Part shown: piece after piece, positions 25,720 to 34,000 of the stretch
Layout: every line of letters begins with the position of its first letter
How positions within the stretch are numbered: the first letter of the stretch is position 1
NCBI GenBank assembly: GCA_910577795.1
Contig: CAJTNW010000004.1
Coordinates: forward strand, 1-38,745
Direction: 5' to 3'
DNA: 38,745 nucleotides
Source of the DNA: an uncultured Christensenella sp.
Lineage (GTDB): Bacteria > Bacillota > Clostridia > Christensenellales > UBA3700
Made by a program: the position numbers and the translations under genes
Notes under the pieces: model-generated
Database searches by the model: none
Seen by the model: the letters and a program-made list of their open reading frames with translations, nothing else
What the model was told of the DNA's origin: nothing

Positions 25720-26406
25720 TTAATTGTTTTCTTTTTCTGTCCAACAATAACCTGCGTTTTTAATTGTTAGCAAATGGTTAGCAAGACCACCTTGTTCTAA
25801 CACCTTGCGCAATTTACTTATATACACTTCTACAACAGAAAAAGTAGTTTCACTCTCAAATCCCCACACTCTATTAAACAAAGTGTTTTTAGACAAAATA
25901 ATTTCCTTATGTCTGATTAAATACTCAAACAATTCATACATTTTGGCAACAATATTAATGCTTTCACCATTAATTTTTACAGTCTTTTCATAAAAATTAA
26001 CTTGCAGACTTTTAAAATCATAAATATTTACACCAAAATCTTTATAATACCTACGCAAAATAGAACCAACTACAGCGATTAGTTCATTTTCGTTGTAATC
26101 ATAAATCATAAAACTATCTGCACCACTATTTAACAAATCAATTTTTGTATCTACATCATTTTCGTTAGATAAAATTATTAATGGAACAGAATTTTCTTGC
26201 CTTAATTTGATAATCAAATTTTTGGTTGCATTTTTTATACCAGTATGTCCCAAAATTATCATATCATATTTATTTGCAATGCCTAACTCAAGTCCTCTTT
26301 CCAAATCAAAAGCGGACTCACACTCACTGCCACCACCATATTCGGATAGCAGTTTAGCAATTTTGTGGTTTTTATCCTCATTTTGTTCCACAATTAAAAA
26401 TTTCAT
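25720..26406 (-). CDS. OmpR-type response regulator with a degenerate receiver domain
   Basis: DNA-binding regulator of 228 residues: a receiver domain (1-115) and an OmpR/PhoB winged helix (about 125-225, ELFEYLIRHKEIILSKNTLF, RVWGFESETTFSVVEVYISK, IKNAGYCW). The receiver keeps the fold but has lost the phosphorylation chemistry. The acidic pair is Glu7-Gln8, the position of the phosphoacceptor Asp is Gly53 (YDMIILGHTG), and the conserved Lys is Tyr102. It should therefore not be phosphorylated in the usual way and belongs with the atypical, phosphorylation-independent regulators. No histidine kinase gene is nearby. It follows rlmB by about 125 bases in the same direction. Targets are unknown. 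Confidence 0.9.
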   Translation of the reverse strand: MKFLIVEQNEDKNHKIAKLLSEYGGGSECESAFDLERGLELGIANKYDMIILGHTGIKNATKNLIIKLRQENSVPLIILSNENDVDTKIDLLNSGADSFMIYDYNENELIAVVGSILRRYYKDFGVNIYDFKSLQVNFYEKTVKINGESINIVAKMYELFEYLIRHKEIILSKNTLFNRVWGFESETTFSVVEVYISKLRKVLEQGGLANHLLTIKNAGYCWTEKENN

Positions 26407-26532
26407 AATTTCCCTGCCCCTCTTGCTTTCTTTAAATTAGTATTTGTAATAATTTTTAATTGTACTAACTAAATAAAATTTTTTACAATTCTATTAATTA
26501 ACTTTTTACTTTTATACTTTCTATAATTTCTA

Positions 26533-27249
26533 TTATTGTCTTTGTCTTATTACCTCAAAAGCAACTATTCCAGTTGCAACTGAAGCATTTAATGAATTTA
26601 CATTCCCTTTCATAGGAATACTAATAACCTCATCACATAGTTTACGTGTTAATGGCTTAACTCCGTTGCCTTCACTACCAATTACTATTGCCAAATCGCA
26701 CTGCATATTTATATTATAAAGTGTTTTGCCATCCGCCTCTGCACAAACTACTTTTACAAAATCTTCTTTCAAATCACGAATTACATCATTTATATTTGTA
26801 ACCATAGCAACTTTGACATAATTACTAGCACCGCTGGATATTTTTACAACAGTATCTGTTATGGAGCAAGCCCTATGTTTAGGAAGTATTACACCATGTG
26901 CGCCACTGCAGTCTGCTACTCTTAAAATACTACCTACATTATGTGGGTCTTCTACACCATCTAGTATAAGCAAAAACAAATTTTCGCCTTTACTTTTTGC
27001 AAATTGTTTCATTTCTTCTATAGTAGAATATTTAAAATCTTGTGCAATTGCAATAAAACCTTGATGCCTTTTAGTTTCACTTATTCTATCAAGATTAATT
27101 TTATCATAAAAATTAAATCTTATTCCTTTTTCCTTTGCAAGACCAACTACATTTTCGCTATCGTGTATACCTTTTTGAACTTTTAGTTCGGATATAGTAA
27201 CCCCGCTTTTTATAGCCTCTTTTACAGCATTTTTGCCTTCAATAATCAT
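26533..27249 (-). CDS. rlmB: 23S rRNA 2'-O-methyltransferase RlmB (TrmH family)
   Basis: SpoU/TrmH-family methyltransferase that modifies G2251-equivalent in 23S rRNA using S-adenosylmethionine. From the ATG at 27249 it has 238 residues. The N-terminal substrate-binding domain starts IIEGKNAVKEAIKSG. The knotted catalytic domain has LLILDGVEDPHNVGSILRVA (motif 1), AIVIGSEGNGVKPL (motif 2) and IPMKGNVNSLNASVATGI (motif 3). A frame open to 27267 lacks a ribosome site; the chosen start has AAAAGGCAG upstream. RlmB commonly lies near gltX and mrnC in Firmicutes, as here, but thyA and dfrA intervene. The alternative assignment TrmH (tRNA Gm18) is less likely given the context. Confidence 0.92.
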   Translation of the reverse strand: MIIEGKNAVKEAIKSGVTISELKVQKGIHDSENVVGLAKEKGIRFNFYDKINLDRISETKRHQGFIAIAQDFKYSTIEEMKQFAKSKGENLFLLILDGVEDPHNVGSILRVADCSGAHGVILPKHRACSITDTVVKISSGASNYVKVAMVTNINDVIRDLKEDFVKVVCAEADGKTLYNINMQCDLAIVIGSEGNGVKPLTRKLCDEVISIPMKGNVNSLNASVATGIVAFEVIRQRQ

Positions 27250-27340
27250 ACAGACTGCCTTTTCCATTGATATGGAATACTTTTATTCATTATTTTTTGC
27301 TATTTAAAATCTTTTTAATTAACACCAAATCAACTAACAA

Positions 27341-27841
27341 CTATTTAATTTCTTTTAAATTTTTATTTTGATAAGTTGTAAATCGTATTGTATAACCATT
27401 TGTCTCTACTGGTTCACTCTCAAAAACAAGTTCAAAATCATTGTTGTTATCAAGATTTTCAAAAAACGTATCCGCACCACCAATTGCATCTACTTTAGTT
27501 ACCAATACCTCATTGCAGTATGGCAACAATTCTTTGTATATGCTTGCACCACCTATAACAAAAACATTATTAGTATCGTATTTTTTTAATTCCTCAAACA
27601 AATCGCTTAATGATTTAACTATAACACAGTCATTGCGGCTGGCTGTGCGAGATAATACTATATTTACTCTATTTTTTAGCGGCAACCCATTTGGAAAAGA
27701 TTTTAATGTGTTATTGCCCATTACAACAACATTGTTAATAGTTGTCTCTCTAAAAAATTTCATATCCGCAGGAATGGAAAACATTAATTCGTTATTTTTT
27801 CCAATTCCCCATTCTTTGTCTACATGTAATATTGCTTTCAT
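27341..27841 (-). CDS. dfrA: Dihydrofolate reductase
   Basis: Reduces dihydrofolate to tetrahydrofolate with NADPH, recycling the product of ThyA. The 166-residue protein has the family marks WGIGKNNELMFSIPADMKFF (substrate site), VVVMGNNTLKSFP (usual MGRKT-like NADPH loop, here GNNT), NIVLSRT, and VFVIGGASIYKELLPYCNEV. Length is standard. AAGGATAATAG precedes the ATG, 9 bases after the thyA stop, so thyA and dfrA form a pair. Asn residues replace the usual Arg/Lys of the MGRxT loop, a mild departure from the consensus. Confidence 0.93.
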   Translation of the reverse strand: MKAILHVDKEWGIGKNNELMFSIPADMKFFRETTINNVVVMGNNTLKSFPNGLPLKNRVNIVLSRTASRNDCVIVKSLSDLFEELKKYDTNNVFVIGGASIYKELLPYCNEVLVTKVDAIGGADTFFENLDNNNDFELVFESEPVETNGYTIRFTTYQNKNLKEIK

Positions 27842-27850
27842 CTATTATCC

Positions 27851-28681
27851 TTATTCTGCAACTGGTATTTGATATTTTTTATCATTGCAATTATAATCAG
27901 TAAGTTTAAAACTATCCACTGTAAAATCATAAAAGTTTTTAATACTTTTATCTACTTCTAGTTTTGGTGCAGCAAATTGTTTTTGAGCAATTATATCCTC
28001 AACCATAGGAATATGCCTATCATAAATATGTGCATCGGCTATAACATGAACTAATTCGCCTACTTTAAGCCCAGATACTTGTGCAAGCATAATTAGCAAA
28101 ATGGAATACTGAACAACATTCCAGTTATTTGCAGTAAGCATATCGTTAGAACGTTGATTTAAAATACCATTTAAAGTATCACCTGAAACATTAAATGTCA
28201 TTGAATAAGCACAAGGATACAAATTCATTTCATGCAAATCTGCAAAATTGTAAATATTTGTCATTATTCTTCGACTTGAAGGGTTATGTTTTAAATCATA
28301 AAGTACTCTGTCTACTTGGTCAAATTCACCCTCGCGGTATTTATGTTTTATGCCCAATTGATAGCCGTAGGCTTTGCCTATTGAGCCATTTTCATCTGCC
28401 CATTGATTCCAAATTTTTGAGTTTAAATCTTTTACATTGTTGCTTTTCTTTTGCCATATCCACAAAAGTTCATCAACGCAAGACTTGAAAAAAGTTTTTC
28501 GTACAGTCAAAATAGGGAACTCTTCGCTCAAATTATATCTATTTACTATACCAAATTTTTTTACAGTATGTGCGGGTGTGCCATCACTCCATTTTGGACG
28601 CACTGGTAAATCTGTATCCCATACTCCATTATTCAAAATATCTTTCATATTTTGAATAAATATTTCATCAGCCTTGCTCAT
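27851..28681 (-). CDS. thyA: Thymidylate synthase (ThyA type)
   Basis: Makes dTMP from dUMP with methylene-tetrahydrofolate as carbon and hydride donor, yielding dihydrofolate for the adjacent DfrA. The 276-residue protein carries SSRRIMTNIYNFADLHEMNL, the catalytic Cys157 in YPCAYS, the dUMP-binding QRSNDMLTANNWNVVQYSIL, and HIYDRHIPMVEDII near the end. It is of the classic ThyA type, not the flavin-dependent ThyX. GAGGAG precedes the ATG. It lies between mrnC and dfrA in a run of minus-strand housekeeping genes. Confidence 0.96.
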   Translation of the reverse strand: MSKADEIFIQNMKDILNNGVWDTDLPVRPKWSDGTPAHTVKKFGIVNRYNLSEEFPILTVRKTFFKSCVDELLWIWQKKSNNVKDLNSKIWNQWADENGSIGKAYGYQLGIKHKYREGEFDQVDRVLYDLKHNPSSRRIMTNIYNFADLHEMNLYPCAYSMTFNVSGDTLNGILNQRSNDMLTANNWNVVQYSILLIMLAQVSGLKVGELVHVIADAHIYDRHIPMVEDIIAQKQFAAPKLEVDKSIKNFYDFTVDSFKLTDYNCNDKKYQIPVAE

Positions 28682-28733
28682 ATTAACTCCTCAAATTTCA
28701 TTTTATATTTATTTAGTAATGTTTGCTTTTAAA

Positions 28734-29153
28734 TTAAAAATTATTTAATTTTTCTATAATCTCAAACAACTCTTCTAATCTTTCGTTTTTTCCTAAAAGA
28801 TATAAATAACCAATCACTGCCTCAAAACCACTTGCTTTTTTGTAATCTGCCACACTAGCATTTTTTGCCATAGTATTCATGTGTGTGTTCCGTGCTCTTT
28901 TAAACACAGCAATTTCTTCTTCAGTCAAAATACTCATTATTTCATCCATATACTTTGCTTGTGCAGATGCTTTGATTTGCTCTGACTGCAACTTGTGCAA
29001 TTCCCCTGCTTTTGCTGTAGATGTTGATGCAAGTTTTGTACGCACCATTAATTGCTGTACACTATCTCCAACAAATGCCAAAACCAATGGATTTAATGAT
29101 AATATTTCCTTTTCGGTCAAAAATTCTTTTGCTATTGGTAAATATCCTTTCAT
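28734..29153 (-). CDS. mrnC: Mini-ribonuclease III
   Basis: Small double-strand-specific ribonuclease that matures 23S rRNA ends in Firmicutes. The 139-residue protein is a single RNase III catalytic domain without a dsRNA-binding domain. It has LNPLVLAFVGDSVQQLMVRT with the metal-binding Asp30, ARNTHMNTMAKNASVADYKK (the Mini-III RNA loop), and SGFEAVIGYLYLLG with the second acidic site. It starts 2 bases after the gltX stop, so the two are coupled. In many relatives cysS lies between gltX and mrnC; here it does not. Confidence 0.95.
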   Translation of the reverse strand: MKGYLPIAKEFLTEKEILSLNPLVLAFVGDSVQQLMVRTKLASTSTAKAGELHKLQSEQIKASAQAKYMDEIMSILTEEEIAVFKRARNTHMNTMAKNASVADYKKASGFEAVIGYLYLLGKNERLEELFEIIEKLNNF

Positions 29154-29155
29154 TA

Positions 29156-30592
29156 TCAGTCCTTTAAATAATTAAGACTATATTTTAATCTTCTAACACT
29201 CTCGTCTTTACCAAGTAAATCTGCCATTTCTGTAGCCCCACCCGGAGTCATTTGCGCACCTGTTAAAGCAAGTCTTATTGTTAAAAATACCTGTCCTTTT
29301 TTGTATCCGCCATCTTCAATAATTTTAGCAATGATACTTTGTAAGTTTTCCTCGCTATAATCATTAGTTTTTTCAAACTCAGGGATACATTTTTCCAAAA
29401 TTTCTATAGCAATTTGCTTGTCCATTTTGTTCTTTTTGTTTTCATATAGTTCTTTATCATATCCCTCAAATTCTTCCAAAAAGTCTATTTTTGATGGGAT
29501 ATCGCTTAAAATCTCTACCCTTGGAATCAATAGTTTAGCAAGTTTATAATAATCATATTTGCCAGCAACTTTGCTTTTTGCAAAAAATGGTAATGCAAGA
29601 GTTACAAACTCCTCTTCAGTTAATTCCTTAATATACTGGCTATTAAGCCATTTCATTTTACCCTCGTCCAAAATACTACCGCTTTTGCTAATGCCTTTAA
29701 CATCAAAAGCATCCATTAGTTCTGCCATAGTCATTTTTTCCCTATTGTCAGAAGGTGCCCAGCCTAGCAAAGCAATATAATTGACAATTGCTGGTATTAA
29801 ATATCCTTTTTCCAAAAAATCTTCAAAGTTGGCATCGCCATGTCTTTTTGAAAGTTTATGAGTAGCATCTCTCATAATAGGTGGTAGATGCATATACTCA
29901 GGTCTCTCCCAACCGAACGCATCATACATTAAATTGTATTTTGGAGTGCTAGACAAATACTCCATACCACGTATTACGTGAGTAATTTTCATTAAATGGT
30001 CATCAACTACATTTGCAAAATTGTATGTAGGCATTCCATCACTTTTTATTAAAATACCATCTTCCATATCCGCATTTGGCACAGATATTTCTCCAAATAC
30101 CATATCGTTATATGAGGATACACCTTCTGTTGGTATATTTTGTCTTATAACATAAGGCACACCACTATCTAGTTTATCTTGCACTTCTTTAGCAGATAAA
30201 TTTAAGCAATGTTTGTCATATTTTTTTATTCCATTATCGCCTGCGAGACTATCTAATCTTTCCTTATCGCAAAAACAATAATATGCTCCACCTAATTCCA
30301 CAAGTTTTTTAGCATACTCTAAATAAATAGGTTTTCTTTCACTTTGAATATATGGTCCAACACCACCATCTTTATCAGGTCCTTCGTCATGCTCTATACC
30401 TGCTTTTTTTAGTGTATTGTATATAATTTCAACTGCACCTTCAACATATCTTTCTTGGTCTGTATCTTCTATTCTTAAAATAAACTTGCCATTATTTTTT
30501 TTAGCAAACAAATATCCATAAAGACAAGTTCTTAAATTACCAACATGCATAAAACCTGTAGGACTTGGTGCAAATCGTGTTCTTACTTCCAT
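29156..30592 (-). CDS. gltX: Glutamyl-tRNA synthetase
   Basis: Class I aminoacyl-tRNA synthetase charging tRNA-Glu (and possibly tRNA-Gln, the usual situation where no GlnRS exists). The 478-residue protein shows RFAPSPTGFMHVGNLRT (HIGH motif as HVGN, 16-19) and ILRIEDTDQERYVEGAVEII. A zinc-site pattern C106-x-C108, Tyr125 and C129 is present, as is the KMSKS motif in variant form KLSKR (246-250). The anticodon-binding domain ends with FLTIRLALTGAQMTPG. Length is normal. It is followed at once by mrnC. It begins about 80 bases after radC, in the same direction. Confidence 0.97.
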   Translation of the reverse strand: MEVRTRFAPSPTGFMHVGNLRTCLYGYLFAKKNNGKFILRIEDTDQERYVEGAVEIIYNTLKKAGIEHDEGPDKDGGVGPYIQSERKPIYLEYAKKLVELGGAYYCFCDKERLDSLAGDNGIKKYDKHCLNLSAKEVQDKLDSGVPYVIRQNIPTEGVSSYNDMVFGEISVPNADMEDGILIKSDGMPTYNFANVVDDHLMKITHVIRGMEYLSSTPKYNLMYDAFGWERPEYMHLPPIMRDATHKLSKRHGDANFEDFLEKGYLIPAIVNYIALLGWAPSDNREKMTMAELMDAFDVKGISKSGSILDEGKMKWLNSQYIKELTEEEFVTLALPFFAKSKVAGKYDYYKLAKLLIPRVEILSDIPSKIDFLEEFEGYDKELYENKKNKMDKQIAIEILEKCIPEFEKTNDYSEENLQSIIAKIIEDGGYKKGQVFLTIRLALTGAQMTPGGATEMADLLGKDESVRRLKYSLNYLKD

Positions 30593-30675
30593 ATTAATTT
30601 ATTACTCCTTAAATCTGCTATATTTTAAGTTTTAAACAATATAAAACCTTACGAAAATCGTTATTATTCTATTTT

Positions 30676-31404
30676 TTAATATTTAACATCTCTAATTCTG
30701 CCACGCGTTAATTCAAACTTACCATTACTTAATTGGTCAAGTAATCCTGTTTGCCTAAATGAAAAATATCCACTTTTTGCAATTATTATATGGTCATTAA
30801 AATTAATACCTAGCATTGTTAAAGTTAAATATAATTGTTCTGTCAAATTTTTATCTGCAACACTAGGTGTTACATTGTTTGATGGATGATTATGTACCAA
30901 TATAACTTTGCTTGCCTCATTTCTTAAAGCAATGTCTGCAATTTCTCTAACATTACAAAAAGATTCGTTAACAACACCTTTGTTTAATACAACTCTTTTA
31001 ATAAGTCTACCAGAATTATCACCTAGTAACATGTGTATTTCTTCTTTTGGCAAAGTATCCATTATTGGGCGCATAAGATTTAAGCAGTCTTCAATATTGT
31101 TGATATAAACTTCGTCAAAACCTTTTCTGTAATATCTTCTGCTTACATCACTTAAACTATGTAAAAATATTGCCATATTGTAACTTACACCTTTTACTTT
31201 TTGTAATCTTTCAATAGGCTGGTCAAACACTTTACTTATACTTCCAAATTCTTCAAGTATCCTATGTGCAAGTTCGTTTGTATCTTTTCTTGGCACAACA
31301 GCATACAATAAAAATTCTAAAACTTCATGGTCTTGCAAACTATCTATACCATATTGTTCTATTCTTTTTCTCATCCTGTCTCTATGTCCGTCATGAACTG
31401 CCAT
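30676..31404 (-). CDS. radC: RadC-family JAB/MPN domain protein
   Basis: Protein of the RadC (DUF2466) family. From the start at 31404 it has 242 residues, with AGGTGAT 6 bases upstream; a frame open to 31422 has no ribosome site. The N-terminal UPF0758 helix-hairpin region (GHRDRMRKRIEQYG, LLYAVVPRKDTNELAHRILE, LQKVKGVSYNMAIFLHSLSD) leads into the JAB1/MPN metalloprotease-like domain with the zinc-site HNHPSNNVTPSVAD. The name implies DNA repair, but the biochemical role of the family is not settled. It is divergent from the dipeptidase gene and probably heads the radC-gltX-mrnC-thyA-dfrA-rlmB run. Confidence 0.93.
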   Translation of the reverse strand: MAVHDGHRDRMRKRIEQYGIDSLQDHEVLEFLLYAVVPRKDTNELAHRILEEFGSISKVFDQPIERLQKVKGVSYNMAIFLHSLSDVSRRYYRKGFDEVYINNIEDCLNLMRPIMDTLPKEEIHMLLGDNSGRLIKRVVLNKGVVNESFCNVREIADIALRNEASKVILVHNHPSNNVTPSVADKNLTEQLYLTLTMLGINFNDHIIIAKSGYFSFRQTGLLDQLSNGKFELTRGRIRDVKY

Positions 31405-31589
31405 AATATCACCTACAAACATATTTTTTTACTATTTTTTTTAATAATACAAAATTATTATATCACCTTTAAAAATTTTTGGCAATATTTTAGATAACTT
31501 TATTAAAATTAGTTCTCATTTATATATTTATAGTATATACTAATAATTATAAAGGTAATTTTAAAATAAAATTTAAAACTGGAGTATAT

Positions 31590-32879
31590 ATGAAATATTT
31601 TGACGAATATATTAAAGCAACTTCTGAACTTATAAAAATTAATAGTGTGGAAAGTAATAATATAGACGGCAAGCCTTTTGGCATAGGTGTGGACGACTGC
31701 TTAAAAAAGGCTTTGGCTACTGCCGAAAAGTTAGGGTTTAAAACTTTTTATGGCAATGGCTATTATGGATATGCTGAAATTGGCGAAGGTGACGAACTTC
31801 TTGGTATATTAGGACATTTAGACACAGTGCCTATTGGCAATGACTGGGATATCCCTGCTTTGGGTGGGGACATTATTGATGGCTATTTGTGTGGTCGCGG
31901 TGTGCTTGATGATAAAGGTCCAATTATGGCAACATTGTTTGCTACAAAGGAGTTAATTGATAGCGGTTTTGTACCTAACAAAAGGATACGAATTATATTT
32001 GGTTGTGATGAAGAATCTGGCTGGAAATGTATAGATAAATATTGTGAGCAAGAAGAAATACCTACAATTGCTTTTACTCCAGACGGAGATTTTCCTGTAA
32101 TAAACTGCGAAAAAGGTGTTGCTTACTTTAATGTGCACCTTAAAAAACCTAAATATTTGCAGAGTATTCAAGGTGGCGAACGTGCAAATATGGTTATGGA
32201 TAAAGTACAATGCACACTTTGCGATGAAATAATAGATATTTTGCCTAAAAATAACGAATATGGTGTGGTTATTGAGGGAAATACCCTAACCGCTTATGGT
32301 AAATCTGCACATGGTTCTTCCCCTCACTTAGGCGATAATGCGCTTTGGAAAATAGTTAAACTTTTAAGCCAAAATGACACAAGTGCAAAAAATCTTGCAA
32401 ACATTATTTGCAATACAGATGGCTCTAACTACAATATTAAGTGCGAAGATGAAATAAGTGGTGCTCTAACAATTAATATTGGCACAATATGCTCTGATAA
32501 CGAAAATATAACATTTAGCCTAGATATAAGACACCCACTTTGTATCACTCGCGAACAATTATACGAAAAACTATGCGAAACATTTAGTTTTGGCACTGTT
32601 GAATACGGATTTTTCCATAATCCGCTATACATTGCACCAGACCACCCACTTTGCACAAAATTACTAAATGCGTATGAAGAAGTTACAGGTGAAAAACTTA
32701 AACCTATAACAATTGGTGGCGGAACTTATGCTCGTGCACTGCCATTGGCTGTTGCTTTTGGTCCAATTTTTCCGAATCAAGAATCTACAATACACCAAAA
32801 AAATGAAAGAGCAAAACTTACTGATTTAGAAAAAATGTATAAAATTTATTTAAAAGCAATTGAAGAATTGACAAAATAA
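31590..32879 (+). CDS. M20-family dipeptidase (PepV-like)
   Basis: Cytoplasmic zinc peptidase of the M20 family, closest in layout to the dipeptidase PepV of Gram-positive bacteria. Length is 429, slightly short of the usual 460-470. Metal and catalytic residues visible: His76 and Asp78 in GILGHLDTVP, Asp107/Asp108 in GRGVLDDKGP, Glu141-Glu142 in CDEESGW, Asp165 in TPDGDFP, and His402 in STIHQKNE. The PepV-type lid domain lies between about 180 and 330, including the second-subunit-like KSAHGSSPHLGDNA. Good ribosome site (TGGAG). It is a single-gene plus-strand unit ending at a strong terminator shared with the converging aldo/keto reductase gene. It would hydrolyse imported dipeptides, which fits the two amino-acid transporters in the window. 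Confidence 0.9.
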   Translation: MKYFDEYIKATSELIKINSVESNNIDGKPFGIGVDDCLKKALATAEKLGFKTFYGNGYYGYAEIGEGDELLGILGHLDTVPIGNDWDIPALGGDIIDGYLCGRGVLDDKGPIMATLFATKELIDSGFVPNKRIRIIFGCDEESGWKCIDKYCEQEEIPTIAFTPDGDFPVINCEKGVAYFNVHLKKPKYLQSIQGGERANMVMDKVQCTLCDEIIDILPKNNEYGVVIEGNTLTAYGKSAHGSSPHLGDNALWKIVKLLSQNDTSAKNLANIICNTDGSNYNIKCEDEISGALTINIGTICSDNENITFSLDIRHPLCITREQLYEKLCETFSFGTVEYGFFHNPLYIAPDHPLCTKLLNAYEEVTGEKLKPITIGGGTYARALPLAVAFGPIFPNQESTIHQKNERAKLTDLEKMYKIYLKAIEELTK

Positions 32880-32911
32880 TTATATAAATAAAAATTTTTA
32901 ATTATAAAAAC

Positions 32912-32940
32912 AAAAATAGCGGCAAACCCGCTATTTTTTA
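32912..32940. terminator. Bidirectional terminator between the dipeptidase and aldo/keto reductase genes
   Basis: AAAAATAGCGG pairs with CCGCTATTTTT around a CAAAC loop, with T/A runs on both sides. It serves two converging genes. Confidence 0.85.
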
Positions 32941-32950
32941 TTTTGATTAA

Positions 32951-33913
32951 TTATAGTGCACCACGTACTTTGTGAGGGATATAAAATTTTTCAAGCAATT
33001 TAATATCCTCTAAGGTTAAAGTTAAATCTTGTGCTTTTACAACATCTTGCAAATTTTGGATTTTTGTTGCACCAACTATTGGCGATGCAACACCTTTTGC
33101 ATACTGCCACGCAATTGCTATTTGAGACATTGAAACCTCATACTTTTGAGCAAGCAAATGTACTTGTTTTGTTATTTCATAGTCTTGTTCTTTTGTATTG
33201 TCATATTTACTAATTGCTACTTTATCTGTAGCACTGCGTTTGCTGTCCGAAAACCATTCTAGCCTAGATAATCTTCCTGCTGCAAGTGGTGAATATGGTG
33301 TTAGAGATACTCCATATTGCTTGCAAACTGGGATAAGTTCTCTTTCATCTTCACGATACAATAAATTGTAATGATTTTGCATACTTACAAACTTTGTAAA
33401 ACCATTTTTGTCAGCACACTCTTGCATATTATGGAATTGATACCCATACATTGCTGACGCACCAAGCGCCCTAACTTTTCCGCATTTTACTAAATTATGC
33501 AAAGCCTCCATTGTTTCCTCTATAGGTGTTGAATAATCAAACCTGTGAATAATATACAAATCCACATAATCAGTACCTAATCTTTTAAGTGACAAATCAA
33601 TTTCTCTATTAATGGCATTTTTGCTTAACTTGCCCTCGTTAAAATACACTTTAGTTGCAATTATTGCATCCTCACGTTTAACATATTTTTTAATTGCTTT
33701 GCCTAAATACTCCTCGCTTGTGCCGTTTGAATATTGGTTTGCAGTATCAAAAAAGTTAATACCCAAATCAAGTGCACATTTGATCATTTTGTTGGTATCT
33801 TCTTGCTCTAATGTCCACTCATGAAAATCTGAAGATGGTTTTCCAAAACTCATGCCACCAACACAAATACGCGAAACATTTAAATCTGAACTGCCAAGTT
33901 TAATATATTGCAT
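32951..33913 (-). CDS. Aldo/keto reductase
   Basis: NADPH-dependent oxidoreductase with the aldo/keto reductase barrel, 320 residues, normal length. The catalytic tetrad is complete: Asp56 (NFFDTANQYSNG), Tyr61, Lys88 (IIATKVYF) and His123 (LYIIHRFD). Nucleotide-binding parts near the C terminus include PYSPLAAGRLSR and ASPIVGATKIQNLQDV. It resembles the YajO/YhdN-like general aldehyde or ketone reductases; the physiological substrate is not readable. AAGGGGA precedes the ATG. It is a single-gene unit between two strong terminators. Confidence 0.92.
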   Translation of the reverse strand: MQYIKLGSSDLNVSRICVGGMSFGKPSSDFHEWTLEQEDTNKMIKCALDLGINFFDTANQYSNGTSEEYLGKAIKKYVKREDAIIATKVYFNEGKLSKNAINREIDLSLKRLGTDYVDLYIIHRFDYSTPIEETMEALHNLVKCGKVRALGASAMYGYQFHNMQECADKNGFTKFVSMQNHYNLLYREDERELIPVCKQYGVSLTPYSPLAAGRLSRLEWFSDSKRSATDKVAISKYDNTKEQDYEITKQVHLLAQKYEVSMSQIAIAWQYAKGVASPIVGATKIQNLQDVVKAQDLTLTLEDIKLLEKFYIPHKVRGAL

Positions 33914-33944
33914 AAAATTCCCCTTTATATTTACATTATATTGT

Positions 33945-33983
33945 AAAATTAAAAGCCGAAAAACTATTTCGGCTTTTAATTTT
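33945..33983. terminator. Strong bidirectional terminator after pdxS
   Basis: A perfect 17-bp stem (arms 33945-33961 and 33967-33983, core AAAAGCCGAAA/TTTCGGCTTTT) with a 5-base loop, placed 17 bases after the pdxS stop and just upstream of the aldo/keto reductase gene. Confidence 0.85.
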
Positions 33984-34000
33984 GATATTAATAATAAAAA

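Noticed and set aside
26533..27249. Assignment of the SpoU methyltransferase as TrmH
   Set aside because: The N-terminal RlmB-type domain (IIEGKNAVKEAI) and its position with gltX and mrnC favour RlmB.
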